Source: Eunapius fragilis
Taxonomy: Eukaryota; Porifera; Demospongiae; Spongillida; Spongillidae
Direction of reading: 5' to 3'
NCBI GenBank assembly: GCA_963681505.1
Contig: OY811978.1
Span: forward strand, 2,806,248 to 2,870,247
DNA length: 64,000 nucleotides
In this document: positions 1-11,889 of the stretch, in pieces
Layout: each line of letters begins with the position of its first letter
How positions within the stretch are numbered: position 1 is the first letter of the stretch
The notes under the pieces: model-generated
Databases searched by the model: none
Told to the model about the DNA's origin: nothing
Seen by the model: only the letters and a program-made list of their open reading frames with translations
Made by a program: the position numbers and the translations under genes

Positions 1-718
1 ATAATCAGAGAGGAACTTTGTGTTTGGATTAGTATTTGGCAGCATGCATGTAACCTCTGATTATACCCATTGTCTGGATGGGGTACAGTCTGCTAGTTAG
101 ATGCTTTCATATATGATGGATTCTCTGCCCAAACGTTGAGGGGAGGAGGGCCCTGAACATACACACAAGGATATAGGTGGAGATCAATATTAAAATGATA
201 GGCTCGAACCGACTTCCATGGATGCTTTCATGCATTGCACAATAATACACCAAAGAAGGTGGGAACATTCCATATTTAGGTTTCTAATCCATGACCTGTT
301 GTATGAGTCGCCCTCTATTACAGCCACATGCCCTAGGAGCATGCAAATCAGGGTATGCCTGGTTTTACAGCAGCTCGATAGGCGTTCTAAAAGCAATAAC
401 CTTGCTACTCAAATCATGGACTGTCTAATCTTGCCCTCCACCCAGTAGTGGACACCTGAACCACATAAACATGTATATTCCTAGCTGGGCATAACGCCTC
501 TCCAAAATTACAAAGCAGAGACAACTCACACAAAATATTATGCTTTCAGCTTTGGCTATCAAATGAACAACACCTCCCATAGGACATTTTGAACACATGC
601 TCCAATAGGCTCTACATGTTATGGCTCCCATTAAAATGCACACAGAGCTTTATACACTAATATACACATCCCTAGAGGTACCAACACACATGCACACACA
701 CACATGCATGCACACACA

Positions 719-724
<6 letters not shown>

Positions 725-811
<87 letters not shown>
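725..811. repeat. (CA)n microsatellite
   Basis: A nearly pure CA dinucleotide run of about 87 bp, preceded by shorter interrupted CA stretches from about 690. Confidence 0.95.
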
Positions 812-815
<4 letters not shown>

Positions 816-1379
816 CCCTAAATTAAAGACCTTTAATCTTTACACACATTGGCCTACACCACTTGAATGTGCACACACAAAAACACGTATAGTTCTACAG
901 CTACGCTGAACTATATGCTCTGCCTCACACCTCCTCCATACCCATTCTTCATCGAAACGAGGCGCTTATATAAGTTTAGGGATGTTCCGCTTAAGAAAGC
1001 TTCTCTGCCGCCCCACTGGTTTCATAGATGCAAAATCCCATTCCTGTGCAATGAAGAAAACTATTAATACTCTAGTCCAAGTCTCGGTATACCTATTCTG
1101 GTAACAACCTAACCTCGTACCACCTCGTTCCCATCGAATGATCCAGATCGGTGATCGATCGACGATGGTCGATCGATGAATGGTCGATCGATCGATCATC
1201 AATCGATGTCCATCGATTTAATCCCATCAAAAAGAATTTTGTGTCGAATCCGCATGATCGAATGGGATAAAGCATCGAATGCAAATGATCGGTTAGAAAA
1301 TTGCGTTGATCTAAAAAACTTGATCGAATTACAGAAGTGATCAATTTTGACCCAAACGGCGTTCCATACGTTTATACTA

Positions 1380-1707
1380 ACGATTGAGCTGGCGTATCGC
1401 GAGATTCTATTGATCTAGCATACAGAGGGTCTGAATGTCAACGAAGAAAGTGCCAAGCAATACATAAGGATGGCGTTGAATGTATTACGAGATGTTATGG
1501 ACACTACAAGACGTGTTCTTTATGCTTATATCGACCACAGGTAGAAACGAGTGGAACCGCTGGGCGGCCGCGATTTTTTGTACCTCGAACGTTGAAAACC
1601 GTTTTACTGTCCCTCAAATTGCCGAGATGATAGACGCTTCCCCTCGAACGGTGCACCTCGAGACCGTCTCGGACACCCGGCGAGAGGCCAGTCTCTCACT
1701 ACAATAA
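1380..1707 (+). pseudogene. Remnant of integrase-type repeat gene, N-terminal part
   Basis: This stretch is colinear with the minus strand of 17530-17990. Shared blocks include the words for a tyrosine-rich segment, the block around GGCGGCCGCG, and a Pro-Gln-Ile-Ala-Glu-Met helix-turn-helix-like start. The reading frame is broken and the copy ends soon after the putative HTH. It is inferred to be a truncated copy of a transposon gene whose other, longer relic lies at 16.6-18.0 kb. Confidence 0.6.
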
Positions 1708-1833
1708 TTCATGCACTGATTTAATTTGGCAGTGTTCCGACTTCCAGTAAGTCAACTGTTCATTCTTTTTTGTCTTTTATTCCTATGTTGCGGTGAGTTT
1801 ACACGCAGGCTAGTGTGTATGGTGGTGGTGGTG

Positions 1834-1984
<151 letters not shown>

Positions 1985-2070
1985 TATATTATGCTGTGGT
2001 GTGGTGGTGTGTGGGTCCATGCTGGGGGGGATTCATGGGTGTAGCCAGTGAGTAAGAAACTGCGGGATTA

Positions 2071-2250
2071 AAGCAGGCCAGCCCATTTTAAAATGGGCCA
2101 GCTGGACCGCTTTACAGTAACATATGAAACTACGTACCTTAGCATTCTAATTTCGATTTGTGATAACTATCATGCTTTAGACGTGAGCAGAACATCAGTA
2201 GCGTTAAATCGGGCTGGCTGGCCCGATTCAAAGCCGGCCAGCCCATGCAT
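2071..2250. repeat. Left array of GC-rich palindromes with a TTTAAA core
   Basis: Contains several imperfect palindromes built from GGCC(AG/GG)CC, TTTAAA and GGCTGGCC words, for example around 2080-2110 and 2205-2245. The same word family forms a denser array at 6573-6765. The two arrays bracket the integrase/Ulp1/PHD gene remains, so they are inferred to be subterminal repeats of one DNA transposon. Confidence 0.6.
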
Positions 2251-2339
2251 GGTCCGCATGCGCACATCAAGGTGTAAATTCCTTATTGCCTGCACGTGGC
2301 TACCTGTAGAGTGTCTGCGAGGTTTAGACGTTGCTTGAA

Positions 2340-4281
2340 ATGTCGAAGGATAATTTCGAGGAGTATTTGGCCAGGACCTTCTCTGACGACGATAAGAGAT
2401 CTACCAGTGGTGTCATACACAGGGAGCTAGGTCAGAAAATCAAGGATTGTCTTCTTGGAAACGGGTCTTTTGATAAGAACTTCAGATGGATGGTAAAGAG
2501 ACGTGAATTTTCGCTGTTGAATTTGCCAAGTGTGGGTATGAAGGATGTACTGGTGGTGCCAGCAAAAGATGAAAAGGTACAGCTTAGTTGACTCTACAGG
2601 CACTGCTTCACTTTAAAGATATATAATAGATTGAGGATAATTCACTTCTTGGGAAATTCCGCATGGTGATTTATGTTGAAGACTATTGGAACACTCTTAT
2701 GGAAGTTCATGACAAACAGTTGTTTCATGCTGGCTACAGGATAACCTTCCATAAGGCATGCCATAGTATTATTGTAACGGTGATTGATATATCCTATGTA
2801 CTTCTGTTACATCAATTCAGGTGCAAAGCATGTATTGTGGAATTCCTCGAAGTGTTGTTCTAGAGTTTGTGAAGGCTTGCACAACATGTCACAAATGCCT
2901 AGAGAAGTTGTATCAAGCAAAAAATCTGCTATTATTTTGGAGGAGGACTTGGAGGCTGATGGTGTTGTTCTTGACAGTGTTGATTGTCACAATAGTGTCA
3001 TAACTACCAAAAGTACAAACGACAGTAAAGAACTTTGTCAGGAAGGTAATCTCTGCATTGGTCAGAATCCAGATGTGTCAAAATGTGATGATGGTGAGCC
3101 TGAATTTCTTCTAAAGGATGATGACGATGACAAGCATGATGAAACCAGTGGTGTTAATTTGAGTTTAGAAATCCTGGTGGAAATACAAATTGTGATGGGG
3201 AATTTCCTAATGTAATTGTGGATGCAGATGGAGAGCATGACAATGATGAAGCAGCAACAAGTGATGTACATGAGAGTGATGCAGATGGAGTTTTTCATAA
3301 TGAAATTGAGGATGTGCACATTCTGAAACATAACAGTGGTTGTGAAGATGACGAGGGAGTTACTACCGATATTGAAGATCTTGGTGATGAAAAAGAGGGA
3401 CTTACCATTGATACAAATTCTGATGGTTTGGTGCTGAAAAGATCTAAGCATTTAGCAACTACCAAAAAACACGTTCAGGTATACTAAGTTATGGTTATGA
3501 ATATCAATGCTTATGTATCCTTTTCATCTCAGGTACGACAAGCAGCTGATGTAAAATATCTTAAAGCAGCAGAGAAGATGGCTAACCGTTACAACAGGAA
3601 AAAACATGTGAAGTCGTTTGGTGTGGGGGATAAGGTTTCAGTGAGCATACCACGAATTGACCGTACATGCTCAGATTTGCTTAGGTTACCATGTCGTATA
3701 GTTGAAGTACTAGGAGGTGCCCAGGGTGTTTATCGTTTACAGTAAGCATTTTTGAGTTTTTGTGCAATGGAATGAATTTTTTTCGTCACTTATGTTTTTA
3801 GGAGTGAACATGGAATACTGTCAACATGTTATCCTGCCAGTCAGCTTGAAGATTATAGTGGTCCACTTTGTTGTGAAGTTATTGAATGGAAAGAGATGAA
3901 GAGAATATCATTACGAGAAGCAGCCAAGCACCAGGCACCATGGAATTTATTTACAGCAAACACTTGTAAATGCACTACTGGCTGTCGAACAAAACAATGC
4001 CGATGTTTGAAAAAGAGTCTTGGTTGTACCAGTCACTGTCACGGTGGGAAACAATGCTCTAATCAACAAGACACCAAGCTTAGTTGTGCAAATGAATCCA
4101 AGGTGCAACAGAAAAACTGTGGTATCAAGAAAAAACATGAAATGGAAAGTAAAAAAAGAGTTACATATGTAAGTAAAAATAATCAAATCATGTGTCTTGA
4201 TGGTGGCTTCTAATACAGGTGCCCTGGCTCAAATCTTTGGATCTCATGCAAAATGATAAATTAACCTTGGAAGAAAAATAG
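2340..4281 (+). pseudogene. Transposon polyprotein, integrase part, catalytic core deleted (KRBA2-like/Ginger-like)
   Basis: The start is ATG 2340. Exons joinable in frame are 2340-2576, about 2640-2755, 2821-about 2915, an acidic Asp/Glu-rich part to 3478, 3533-3741, 3802-4168, then 4219 onward. The second exon plus 2821 give an integrase-type H-H-C-C zinc-binding motif (His at the HDKQLFHAG segment, then CTTC). The 3533-3741 exon gives the C-terminal barrel-like segment with V-G-D-K-V. The 3802-4168 exon carries a cysteine-rich CXC-like block (about 3960-4065). The DDE core expected between the zinc motif and the acidic linker is absent. The frame shifts at the junction near 2912-2925. An in-frame TAG sits at 4279. 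Family resemblance is to KRAB-A-domain-containing-2-like transposon proteins and Ginger-type integrases (from memory). The intron at 2756-2820 has a GC-AG border. Confidence 0.72.
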
Positions 4282-4491
4282 TGCTTGAATGACAAACACA
4301 TCCTTGCTGCTCATAAGATATTGCATCAACAATTTGATAAACTTCATGGGCTGCAATCAACTCTCCTGGAACAGGTTGGTACAGCCACAGGATTTTCTCC
4401 AGTTGATGTAAACGGTGCATGAAGGTAAATACAATGTTGATAAATAAATACTAACTTATATGCTCTAATTTTTTCCAGCAATCCAGATATT

Positions 4492-4780
4492 ACAAGTAAT
4501 AAAAACATTCTCTACACGAGAAGGTTGGTGGTATATAGGAATCAAAGGTGAGATGGTGGTGTAAAAAGCAAGGGAACAAGGCTTCTGATTGAAAACGAAA
4601 AATGAAATAGACCTATATTAGCAGCATGTTGTCATATTTTAATGTGCGTGCTAATATAGGTCTATTTCATTTTTCGTTTTCAATCAGAAGCCTTGTTCCC
4701 TTGCTTTTTACACCACCATCTCACCTTTGATTCCTATATACCACCAACCTTCTCGTGTAGAGAATGTTTTTATTACTTGT
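4492..4780. mobile_element. Foldback MITE, family 1 copy 1
   Basis: An almost perfect long inverted repeat. The termini read ACAAGTAATAAAAACATTCT and its complement, with arms of about 130 bp and a loop near 4625-4660. Shared family words are the block at +25 (GAGAAGGTTGGTGG), TGGTGTAAAAAG, and a Y-stretch CCTATATTAGCA near the loop. It carries no coding capacity. It sits inside the transposon polyprotein remains. I could not find a target-site duplication. Confidence 0.92.
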
Positions 4781-5572
4781 TTCCTAAATTTTTCTGGTGC
4801 ATTTGGTATTGTATTTAGTTCTTGAAACGCATAGAATAAGGTAGCATAAACGTCAACTTGCGCGAGCATGACAGGTTTATATTAGAATCTGCAATTCTGT
4901 ACCAAATATTACACTAGTCCCCAGACTATCTCCATTGAGGAGCAAAGGATTGATAAAGGTTAAAAGCGAAGCCATATAATACAAAGAATAAATGCACTCT
5001 AAGTAAACTGATCTCACGCTATAATCAGATAAACCATGCACCACAATACATGACCAAACTGACGTAAGCAACTTTGGCGTTATACACACATTTCAAACAG
5101 CGCATATTACTGTAAAACGGAGAGACGCAGTATCTCTACCGCTGTAACTAAACTATTCCTTCCATTTTAGCGATATACCATATGCATGCTTATAATTTAT
5201 CGATCCAACATTTATCGATGCCGTATAAACGTACCTTTGGGTGGTCGTTTTGTTCTTCCTTTCGGTACCGCGCTTGACATACGCACGTTTGGCAGATCTG
5301 GCAGCATCTGGATCTTTCCACTTTTAGATGCTCGAGTGGAATCAGAATTGTCCTCAACAGATTATATGGTAAAACCATCGAATTTGATAACGCTGGTATT
5401 TATACTGGTGCGTCATGAACATTGCGATAGCTGATGTAATGTGCTATTTGTAGATCAACACCAAATAAGGTACAACTAGCTTCAGCTAATTGCCCGATCG
5501 GTTAGGCGTCTAACAGATACCTGAAGATAACATGCGGACACATCCTGAAGCGATTGGTACACATGGCGTGCT

Positions 5573-5892
5573 TTACAAACGTTCCTGTCGTGAGTTATGC
5601 TATCCCGAAGGAAGAAGAAGAAGAATAAGAAGAAGAAGACGACGACGACGGAGGAGAAATTTTAGGTGGGACTGGGTACGGACGATGGGGACGAGTATTT
5701 TTGTTCTCTAAAAGTACACCGTCTTATGACATATGTATAACGCAGAACTGTTCTCCTTTTTGATATTGCTCGATTGCCACTAAAAGCAAAGTGACCCGAC
5801 TCTTGGCTGTCCCGCTAGACGCGAGTGACGTTTTTTTAATGACATTCATGATACTGCAGGATTCCTATATGGAACCTACTCGCGTAGGTTCC
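5573..5892 (-). repeat. Hairpin-headed repeat, copy D (minus orientation)
   Basis: On the minus strand it starts with a 9-bp stem hairpin (5871-5892, stem GGAACCTAC, loop GCGA). This is followed by ATATAGG, a TCATGAAT start-like word, a short open stretch with the VENK-like block (here LLENKNT), a CCGTACCCAGTCCCA block, a GAA/CTT-rich tract (5610-5645) and a GACAGGAAC block. The same order occurs in copies at 7496, 14843 and 20593. It abuts the Ulp1-like protease remnant directly. Confidence 0.75.
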
Positions 5893-6572
5893 GATATGAT
5901 CGCGAACGAGGACACTGGGTTACCACATGGTTATCAAAAGGTGAAGTATATTTGATGGACTCTTCATTTGCTGAACATCTATCACAAAGCATTGAAATGC
6001 AAATATCTGTAATTTTTCGAAATGCTGACAAGGGAAATGGAATATCAGTCATTGCTCTTCCTGTTCAGCAGCAACGTGGTTCAACAGTCTGTGGTGTGAT
6101 GAGCATTGCATTTGCATACCATGCAGCTGCAAGGAACAATGTACCTGAAATAACATTTGATCAGCCTTTGATGTGGCAGCATCTCATCGATTGCTTTGAA
6201 AAGGAATATTTTTACCCCTTTCCCAACTGCATCAAACACTAATGTAATCATGAGGAGCGTGTGGAAAGAATTCACCATCCTGCTGCATTGCCATTGCAAT
6301 CTACCCGAGTGTTATGATAGCAACTGTTACATGATAGAGTGTGAAGTATGTGGCAAGTGGTTCCACTACAGATGTGTACAGCTGACAAAAGCACCTAAAA
6401 CCATGTGGAAATGTTCCAATTGCTAACTCACTCTTTGACAGTCACTTTGTATTTATCAACTACTTGTTTATCAACTTAATACAATAATAATAATATACTG
6501 GTAGATAATGCTTGTATATATGATCATTTTATGGCTTTGAAAAAATAGGTAAGACAGCTGTATTTAAATTGG

Positions 6573-6770
6573 CATGGCCACTTTAAAGCCGGCTAGGTGG
6601 CCCGCTTAAAAACCGGCTGGTTAGACTGTTTTAAAGCCGGCTAGGTGGCCCGCTTAAAAACCGGCTGGCCCGGTTTAAAGCAGGCCAGCTAGCCGGTTTT
6701 AAAGCGGGCCGGCCGGCTTTAAAGCCGGCAGCCTGCTTTAAAGCCGGCCAATATTAAAATCGGGCCGTAA
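6573..6770. repeat. Right array of palindromes GCCGGCTTTAAAGCCGGC
   Basis: A tandem, partly nested array of words such as GGCTTTAAAGCC, GGCCCGCTTAAAAACCGGC and GGCCGGCCGGC. Several are perfect or near-perfect palindromes centred on TTTAAA. It closes the 3' side of the integrase/Ulp1/PHD remains and matches the array at 2071-2250. The inferred role is transposase binding sites or subterminal repeats. Confidence 0.7.
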
Positions 6771-7495
6771 CAAATCCATGAGTGTGGTCAGTGAGTGATC
6801 AAAGTGCAGCTAGCATGATCTTGATTATAAACCCGAGGTGTGCATTTCTACATGAAAACAAACTTGTTCAAGCCCATATATGGAAGGTCTTTCTCCTTAA
6901 ATTAAGGCACAGTGATAGACATTCCCTATCTCATACTGCTGCTCCCAACACTATGTAAATATAATTGGGTTATTGATTTGCATGCAACATTGTTGCCTGG
7001 TATATGGTTCACTTTAGTCCCCCCCCCCCCCCCCACCCCCAACTCCTCCCCTTTGAAGGGCTTAGTGCCTCCCTCTCTAAACCTTTTCTCTCATGAATGG
7101 CTTAGTGCTTCTAGTTCTAACCCCTCCTTTCTTTTGATCTTTGATGCTACTGGTTAATGTTGTACCGCAGATCGTCTATTAAAGCGATGTTATACAACAT
7201 AACACAATTGTAGTGATGTGTGTGTCCACACAACTGTTAATGTGGTGGTGTGTGTGAAGAGTTTACACAACTGGTAATGATGAGTCTGTGTACAAAGTAT
7301 GCAGTTTCTGTTATAGCGCTGATGATATACAGTGTTAGGGCTTCTTCGTTGTTCGTTCTGCAGCTGCCGCAAATTGCGAGTGAATTCTTTGTGCAGGTAG
7401 AAAACTTGAAGGCCCAATTGGTTCAAATAAGGATGATGCTGATACCATCACACAATTGCAAAGACATGTGGCACTACATTTATTATGTCCTATGG
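6771..7495. other. Spacer without recognisable gene
   Basis: Contains a C-rich homopolymer stretch near 7020-7035 and short ORFs with no recognisable domain. I see nothing else here. Confidence 0.5.
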
Positions 7496-8115
7496 ATCGG
7501 AAGTCTCGCTAGAGACTTCCATATAGGTTTTGACCCCGACTATGAATTTAATTAAAATCCCGCGACCCTACCGTAGCTTCGCTCCCGACGATCGGATCGT
7601 CTAACTTGTTGCGGCAATCGATCTAGAAGTCAAAACTGAGTAGTTTCGTTTTTGTTTCACGTCGTAGAACCGCGTGGTTGTCGAGAACGAAAAATACTGC
7701 CGTCCTCGTTCCCCTTCCAAATATAATGGGCGGGTCGTCTGCTTCTGCTTCTTCTTCTTCTTCTTCTTCTTCTTCTTCTTCTTCTTCTTCTTCTTCTTCT
7801 TCTTCTTCTTCTTCTTCTTCTTCTTCTTCTTCTTCTTCTTCTTCTTCTTCTTCTTCTTCTTCTTCTTGGGAACTCATAACTCGGGACAGGAACACTTTTA
7901 AGCAATGAAAATTGCACCAATAGCTTTAGAATTTGCTGGAGGACTCGCTTTGATACAAAAACGCCTAAAAGCCTATATACGGTCTTACCAGTTCTAATTA
8001 AGCAAAGGTACCTAGAAAATTTTCACAATACGTCTGGACTGAATTAAATCGGTTAAATGAAAGGGGGGAAACCTGCAATGCAACAGTGATTTGGGTGTTA
8101 AAAAAAATTAAGGAA
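7496..8115 (+). repeat. Hairpin-headed repeat, copy A, with expanded (CTT)n
   Basis: Begins ATCGG. The hairpin at 7499-7520 has a 9-bp stem (GGAAGTCTC with GAGACTTCC) and loop GCTA. It is followed by ATATAGG, TATGAAT, a CGCGACCC block, GTTTCACGTCGTAGAACCGC, the (CTT)n run and AACTCGGGACAGGAACACTT. It is nearly identical to 20593-21943, apart from an insertion there, and is diverged from copies at 14843 and 5573. I cannot assign it to a known transposon class. Confidence 0.8.
7742..7867. repeat. (CTT)n microsatellite, about 126 bp
   Basis: A pure CTT run giving poly-Ser, poly-Phe, poly-Glu and poly-Arg pseudo-ORFs. Sister copies of the host repeat have only short CTT tracts at the same place (about 21680-21707 and 15078-15100), so this is a local expansion. 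Confidence 0.97.
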
Positions 8116-8408
8116 ACAAGTAAATAAAAACATTCTCTCTGAGAAAGTTGGTGGGATATAGGTTTTTCAGGCAAATAGTATACTGGTGTAAAAAGCCAGG
8201 AAACAAGTTTCATCAGAAGGGAAAATGTAATAGTCCTATATTTAGCACAGAAACAGCATATGCCTTAGTCGAAGTGTGCTAAATATAGGACTATTACATT
8301 TTCCCTTCTGATGAAACTTGTTTCCTGGCTTTTTACACCAGTATACTATTTGCCTGAAAAACCTATATCCCACCAACTTTCTCAGAGAGAATGTTTTTAT
8401 TTACTTGT
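8116..8408. mobile_element. Foldback MITE, family 1 copy 2
   Basis: Long inverted repeat with termini ACAAGTAAATAAAAACATTC and its complement, loop at 8244-8280. It shares the family blocks (GAGAAAGTTGGTGG, TGGTGTAAAAAG, TAGTCCTATATTTAGCAC). It is part of the segment duplicated at 21944-22236, where the loop lies in the opposite orientation. Confidence 0.93.
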
Positions 8409-8530
8409 AGCCAATGTATAAGTACTTGTCCTGGCCGGAAATCTATACCACCTTTAGTACCACACTACGAAGGGTGATTGTTTGCATGGATTGACATATT
8501 ACCAATTTTAGAATGTTTCTTGGTATAGAA

Positions 8531-8788
8531 GTAAAGAAAAAATTCTCTAACGAGAAAGTTGGTGGGATATAGGAATTGAAGGCAAAGGTGGTGTAAAAAG
8601 GAAGGGAACAAAGATTTTTTGGGGGGAAAAAGAGACTAAAACAAAGTCCTATATTTTGCACTTTTTTTGGTTCTAGTACATTTACACGTGCTAAATATAG
8701 GATTTTTGTCTCATTTTTCTTTTCCTAAAACCTTGATCCCTTCCTTTTTACACCACCTTTGCCTTCAATTCCTATATCCCACCAACCT
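8531..8788. mobile_element. Foldback MITE, family 1 copy 3, right end truncated
   Basis: Inverted repeat with the same GAGAAAGTTGGTGG, GGTGTAAAAAG and CTATATTT blocks as the other copies, but diverged stems. The right arm stops at the CCCACCAACCT block and lacks the terminal AATGTTTTTATT segment, so the copy is truncated. Confidence 0.82.
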
Positions 8789-10085
8789 CAATAAATTCCC
8801 ATCAGGCCAGAATTTAGTTCATGATATTGAATTGGTAGCACCACCCCCCTCTTGTACCATTCACTGAATTAGATCCAATGTAATTGTAACAGCATCGTTC
8901 ATTGATGTTGCTTAGTGTGTCCCAGCATAATGTTACAATTAGGAGGCGCCTGTTGCATTATACTTGGACACACTACGCAACATATCAATGTCACTTGCAA
9001 GAACATGCAGTGCTACGTACTCCGTTTGTGCACATATGTTCCAATGTTGTGTATTACAGGAAATTGCTGAACATCTTATGTCTGAGCCATTGTCTGCTGT
9101 TGAGTCAGCATTACAGGTACACCTTGCACTGCTACAAAATCCAAGAAAGGATGAACTTGACAGAAATGTTTAAAGGTGTTTCCTCTCTTCCAGATATGCC
9201 ATGGCACATATGATAAAAAAAGCTGTGACTGATTCTGGAATTAGTGTACTTGCATTGCATGTTTTGTTAAGCAACATGATCCATTTGATGTTTATTTTCC
9301 CCTATCGACAACTTTACGCTGCTCTATCGAATTAATTTTCCGACTTCACTGAATACAGTAACCCCTAAAGCGTACATACTGGAAATACTTGCATGCATGT
9401 GGTACCCTTTTTAAGAAGATAGGATTTTTTATTTTTATTTTATGTTTAGAAGACCAGGCCTTAATTCAATACTATTGCTCACACATTACAATTCTGTAAG
9501 TCAACCGGAACAGAAATTATATTATTAATGTTAAAAGAGCATCAGTAACATTATACGTATAGCACCAATTAATGTATCTGCTAGGCCTGAAGTAAAACAC
9601 TAAAGCAGAAAAGTAAGCATTGTAACTTAAGTATATTTCTATCATGATGGCTTTCTTGTTGGTTGGTATGCTGTTTTCAGCTGCTACAGAAAAACGCCGC
9701 GACGTCTATTCGGTATAAAATTTAAAATTTTACCCCGTTACATGCAAATTCGACTAAATCTCTACATTCATATGCGCTAATGTCACGAAGTTGACTGTTT
9801 CCATGCATAGCCCCACTCCTCTACTGGTTTGTCATTGAGTCTTCAAAACTTCTACTCCGTCGCTTATGGGACTAGGGCCGCAATCACAAGGTAGTCGTAG
9901 CGCGCGGTGACAACATCATCAAAAATATTTGGAATCATTATTCTGCACAACTATAACTTTCAGACTCTCCGTCAGCCATCTTAATACTATACATCTACAA
10001 ACGTTGTGAGTGTTCCTACGTAACCTGCTTCTTCCCGCCACCTTGGTGGAAAATGGGAGGGGTCGTGTTAAAATTAAGGTTGTGG
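8789..10085. other. Spacer, no confident gene
   Basis: There are short exon-like open stretches near 9060-9115 (EIAEHLMSEPLSAVESALQ, between an AG and a GT) and 9195-9280. I cannot connect them or assign a family. The rest is unassigned AT-rich DNA. Confidence 0.45.
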
Positions 10086-10090
10086 CTAGA

Positions 10091-10345
10091 GAGCCGGTAC
10101 CGGCAGCCTAAAAAATGGCTATAGTACCGGTACCGGCTCTGTAGATCTAATAAATGTAGTGCCGGTACCGGTTCCGTAGACAGTTTTGGCTAGAGAGCCG
10201 GTACCGGCAGCCTACAAAATGGCTATAGTACCGGTACCGGCTCTGTAGATATAATAAATGTAATGCCGGTACCGGGTCCGTAGACAGTTTTGGCTGGAAA
10301 ACCGGTACCGCATGCAGCTCTCTTGCTGCAATACCGCAAGTAGCC
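10091..10345. repeat. Left array of palindrome GCCGGTACCGGC
   Basis: At least seven copies of CCGGTACCGG-type palindromes occur in about 250 bp, organised in a direct higher-order unit of about 100 bp (10080-10180 repeated at 10190-10290). The same repeat unit, in the same orientation, occurs at 14335-14510. The two arrays bracket the minus-strand transposase gene. Confidence 0.85.
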
Positions 10346-10509
10346 GGTACCATCTGACATCCCTCCAGTTGAGGAAACTGTTGCTGTATCAAATTTTGAG
10401 CTGCCATCATACGTGTATCTTCTAGCATCTGCCCGTTTTGCAGGTGTTCTATATCACTTGGTCTTAATCCCAAAGTTGATACACATCTGGGTATGGTCAC
10501 TGCCTGCAA
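10345..10509 (-). pseudogene. Ulp1-like protease N-terminal fragment of the MULE-type element
   Basis: The minus-strand ORF contains STLGLRPSDIEHLQNG, then MMAAQNLIQQQFPQLEGCQ. This matches, in arrangement, the N-terminal block of the Ulp1-like domain seen at 4219-4431. No catalytic His/Asp/Cys part follows. The frame runs directly into the palindrome array, so the module is cut off. Confidence 0.55.
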
Positions 10510-10679
10510 CAGTTATCAAAACTTAACACTGCAATTCATATAGTAAAAAAGCACCTCATATATTTACCTCAATTAAATAAATCCTTTTGGACCATGGAGT
10601 CCTAAATTCGAGTATGTAAACATGTTAAAATCATAATTGACTTGGCACTTACTCTTGGTTCTCATTTTCACCACTTCAT

Positions 10680-11240
10680 TATAAACTCCTATGCATGACC
10701 TGCAATACCAGTACCAAGCTTTGGGTTGGGATTTTAGTGCCACACAGCAAAGATGATACCAGCATAGACAGAGCTCACAAAGTAATGATGGAGACTATTG
10801 ATTGCAACATTTGCAGGTGAAAAAGCAATTTGCCATTTTTAGTTTTACAGCTCCAATCACTGCTTGCCAAGCATCCCTGCTAAAGTACTTCCGAATGAGG
10901 TGTATATCAATATCTTTGTCCAAAACGGCATCAGTTATTTTCTCAGGGCTTATCTGAACTTCATTTTGTTCAATCATTTGTTTCCCATCAAGGACTGCTA
11001 ATGCAATTTTCTTTTCTACAAATCACTGTAGCATAACTAAACAGATACATTCAATTAGTCATACTAGTGTTGGTCACACAACCACAACAGGTAAACTAAA
11101 CCTACTGTTTTCCGTTATAGACGTATGAAGCTTTGCAAATGGTTTTGGCTTGGTACTCTTTGAATTCTTAGATGGCAAGCCAACTACTGTGACTTCATGC
11201 CCCTTAGGTCGGCCTCGCTTTTGAAGAATTGGTGAAATCT
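10680..11240 (-). pseudogene. PHD finger and linker exons of the MULE-type element
   Basis: Minus-strand reading gives, in order: an AT-hook-like RGRPKGHEVTVVGLPSK segment (about 11150-11220); IEQNEVQISPEKITDAVLDKD, then IHLIRKYFSRDAWQAV (10840-10977); a cysteine-rich TCKCC stretch; and a PHD-like block (LLCELCLCWYHLCC ... WYWYCRSC, about 10690-10790). This order is the usual C-terminal layout of ZSWIM3-like transposon proteins in cnidarians and sponges, as I remember it. Exon borders are not fully resolved. Confidence 0.6.
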
Positions 11241-11889
11241 ATATGCCTACACAATTCATTTCACACCATACATTGCATTGGTTTCCCCAATTTAACTTAC
11301 TCTGCAAGCAAATTTCATTTTCTTCAACACTCTTTTTTTTCAGTTTGCCAAGTTAGATGTTCTTCTTCAATGTCACTTTTTACTTGAGCATCTGGAACAC
11401 ACGTGACAGAATGCATAAAGCATACATGTGACATAAAATGATATTAGCATGCGTACCCGGTGTATCATCTTTTTCTTCAGCTGGAATCTCATTAACAATT
11501 TCACCTTTTATAAATCGAATTGTATTATAATGCCTTCATAGTACACACACATATAATCTTACTTGCAGTTTGCCACTGCACAATTTCATCTTCAGTGTCA
11601 CTGATTTCATCAGCTATAGCACACCCTCAAACAATGCTAAAAAGAAACTTTATACATACCTTGACTAGTCTCATGGTTGTCTGTTACATTGTGAACTGGT
11701 ACATCAATGTTACTTTGATCTGCATGTATCAAAAATTGTACAGAGCTTAAAAAGACCTTTGTTATGCACCTTTTCTAATTCCACTTCTTCAACAGCACAC
11801 AATGACATAAAAGAATTTACACAAGGCACATAAACACACCTTTTCCTGGCAATTGATCTTCATCTCCTATATTATCATGTTGCTCAATT

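Larger units (their letters stand above)
4219..6426 (+). pseudogene. Ulp1-like cysteine protease plus PHD finger of the same transposon, broken by insertions
   Basis: Exon 4168/4219 joins the integrase part to a segment reading VPWLKSLDLM, then LNDKHILAAHKILHQQF and GLQSTLL. I recognise this as the N-terminal part of transposon-borne Ulp1/C48-like proteases. It contains a stop at 4279-4281 and ends near 4431. After a MITE (4492-4780), unassigned DNA and a hairpin repeat (5573-5892), the domain resumes at about 5896. There it has the catalytic-type His (GHWVTTW), Asp (LMDSS), and a Gln...Cys stretch (QQQRGSTVCG). The next block, 6196-6426, is one frame over and encodes a PHD finger (CHCNLPEC ... 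CEVCGKWFHYRC ... WKCSNC). The frame change lies near 6225-6245. Inference: one ancestral polyprotein of integrase, protease and PHD. Confidence 0.68.

Noticed and set aside
7623-7920. Poly-Glu, poly-Arg, poly-Ser and poly-Phe ORFs
   Set aside because: Translations of a (CTT)n tract inside a repeat family.
11520-11750. Plus-strand 76-codon ORF
   Set aside because: Antisense to the minus-strand transposon gene, with no recognisable domain.
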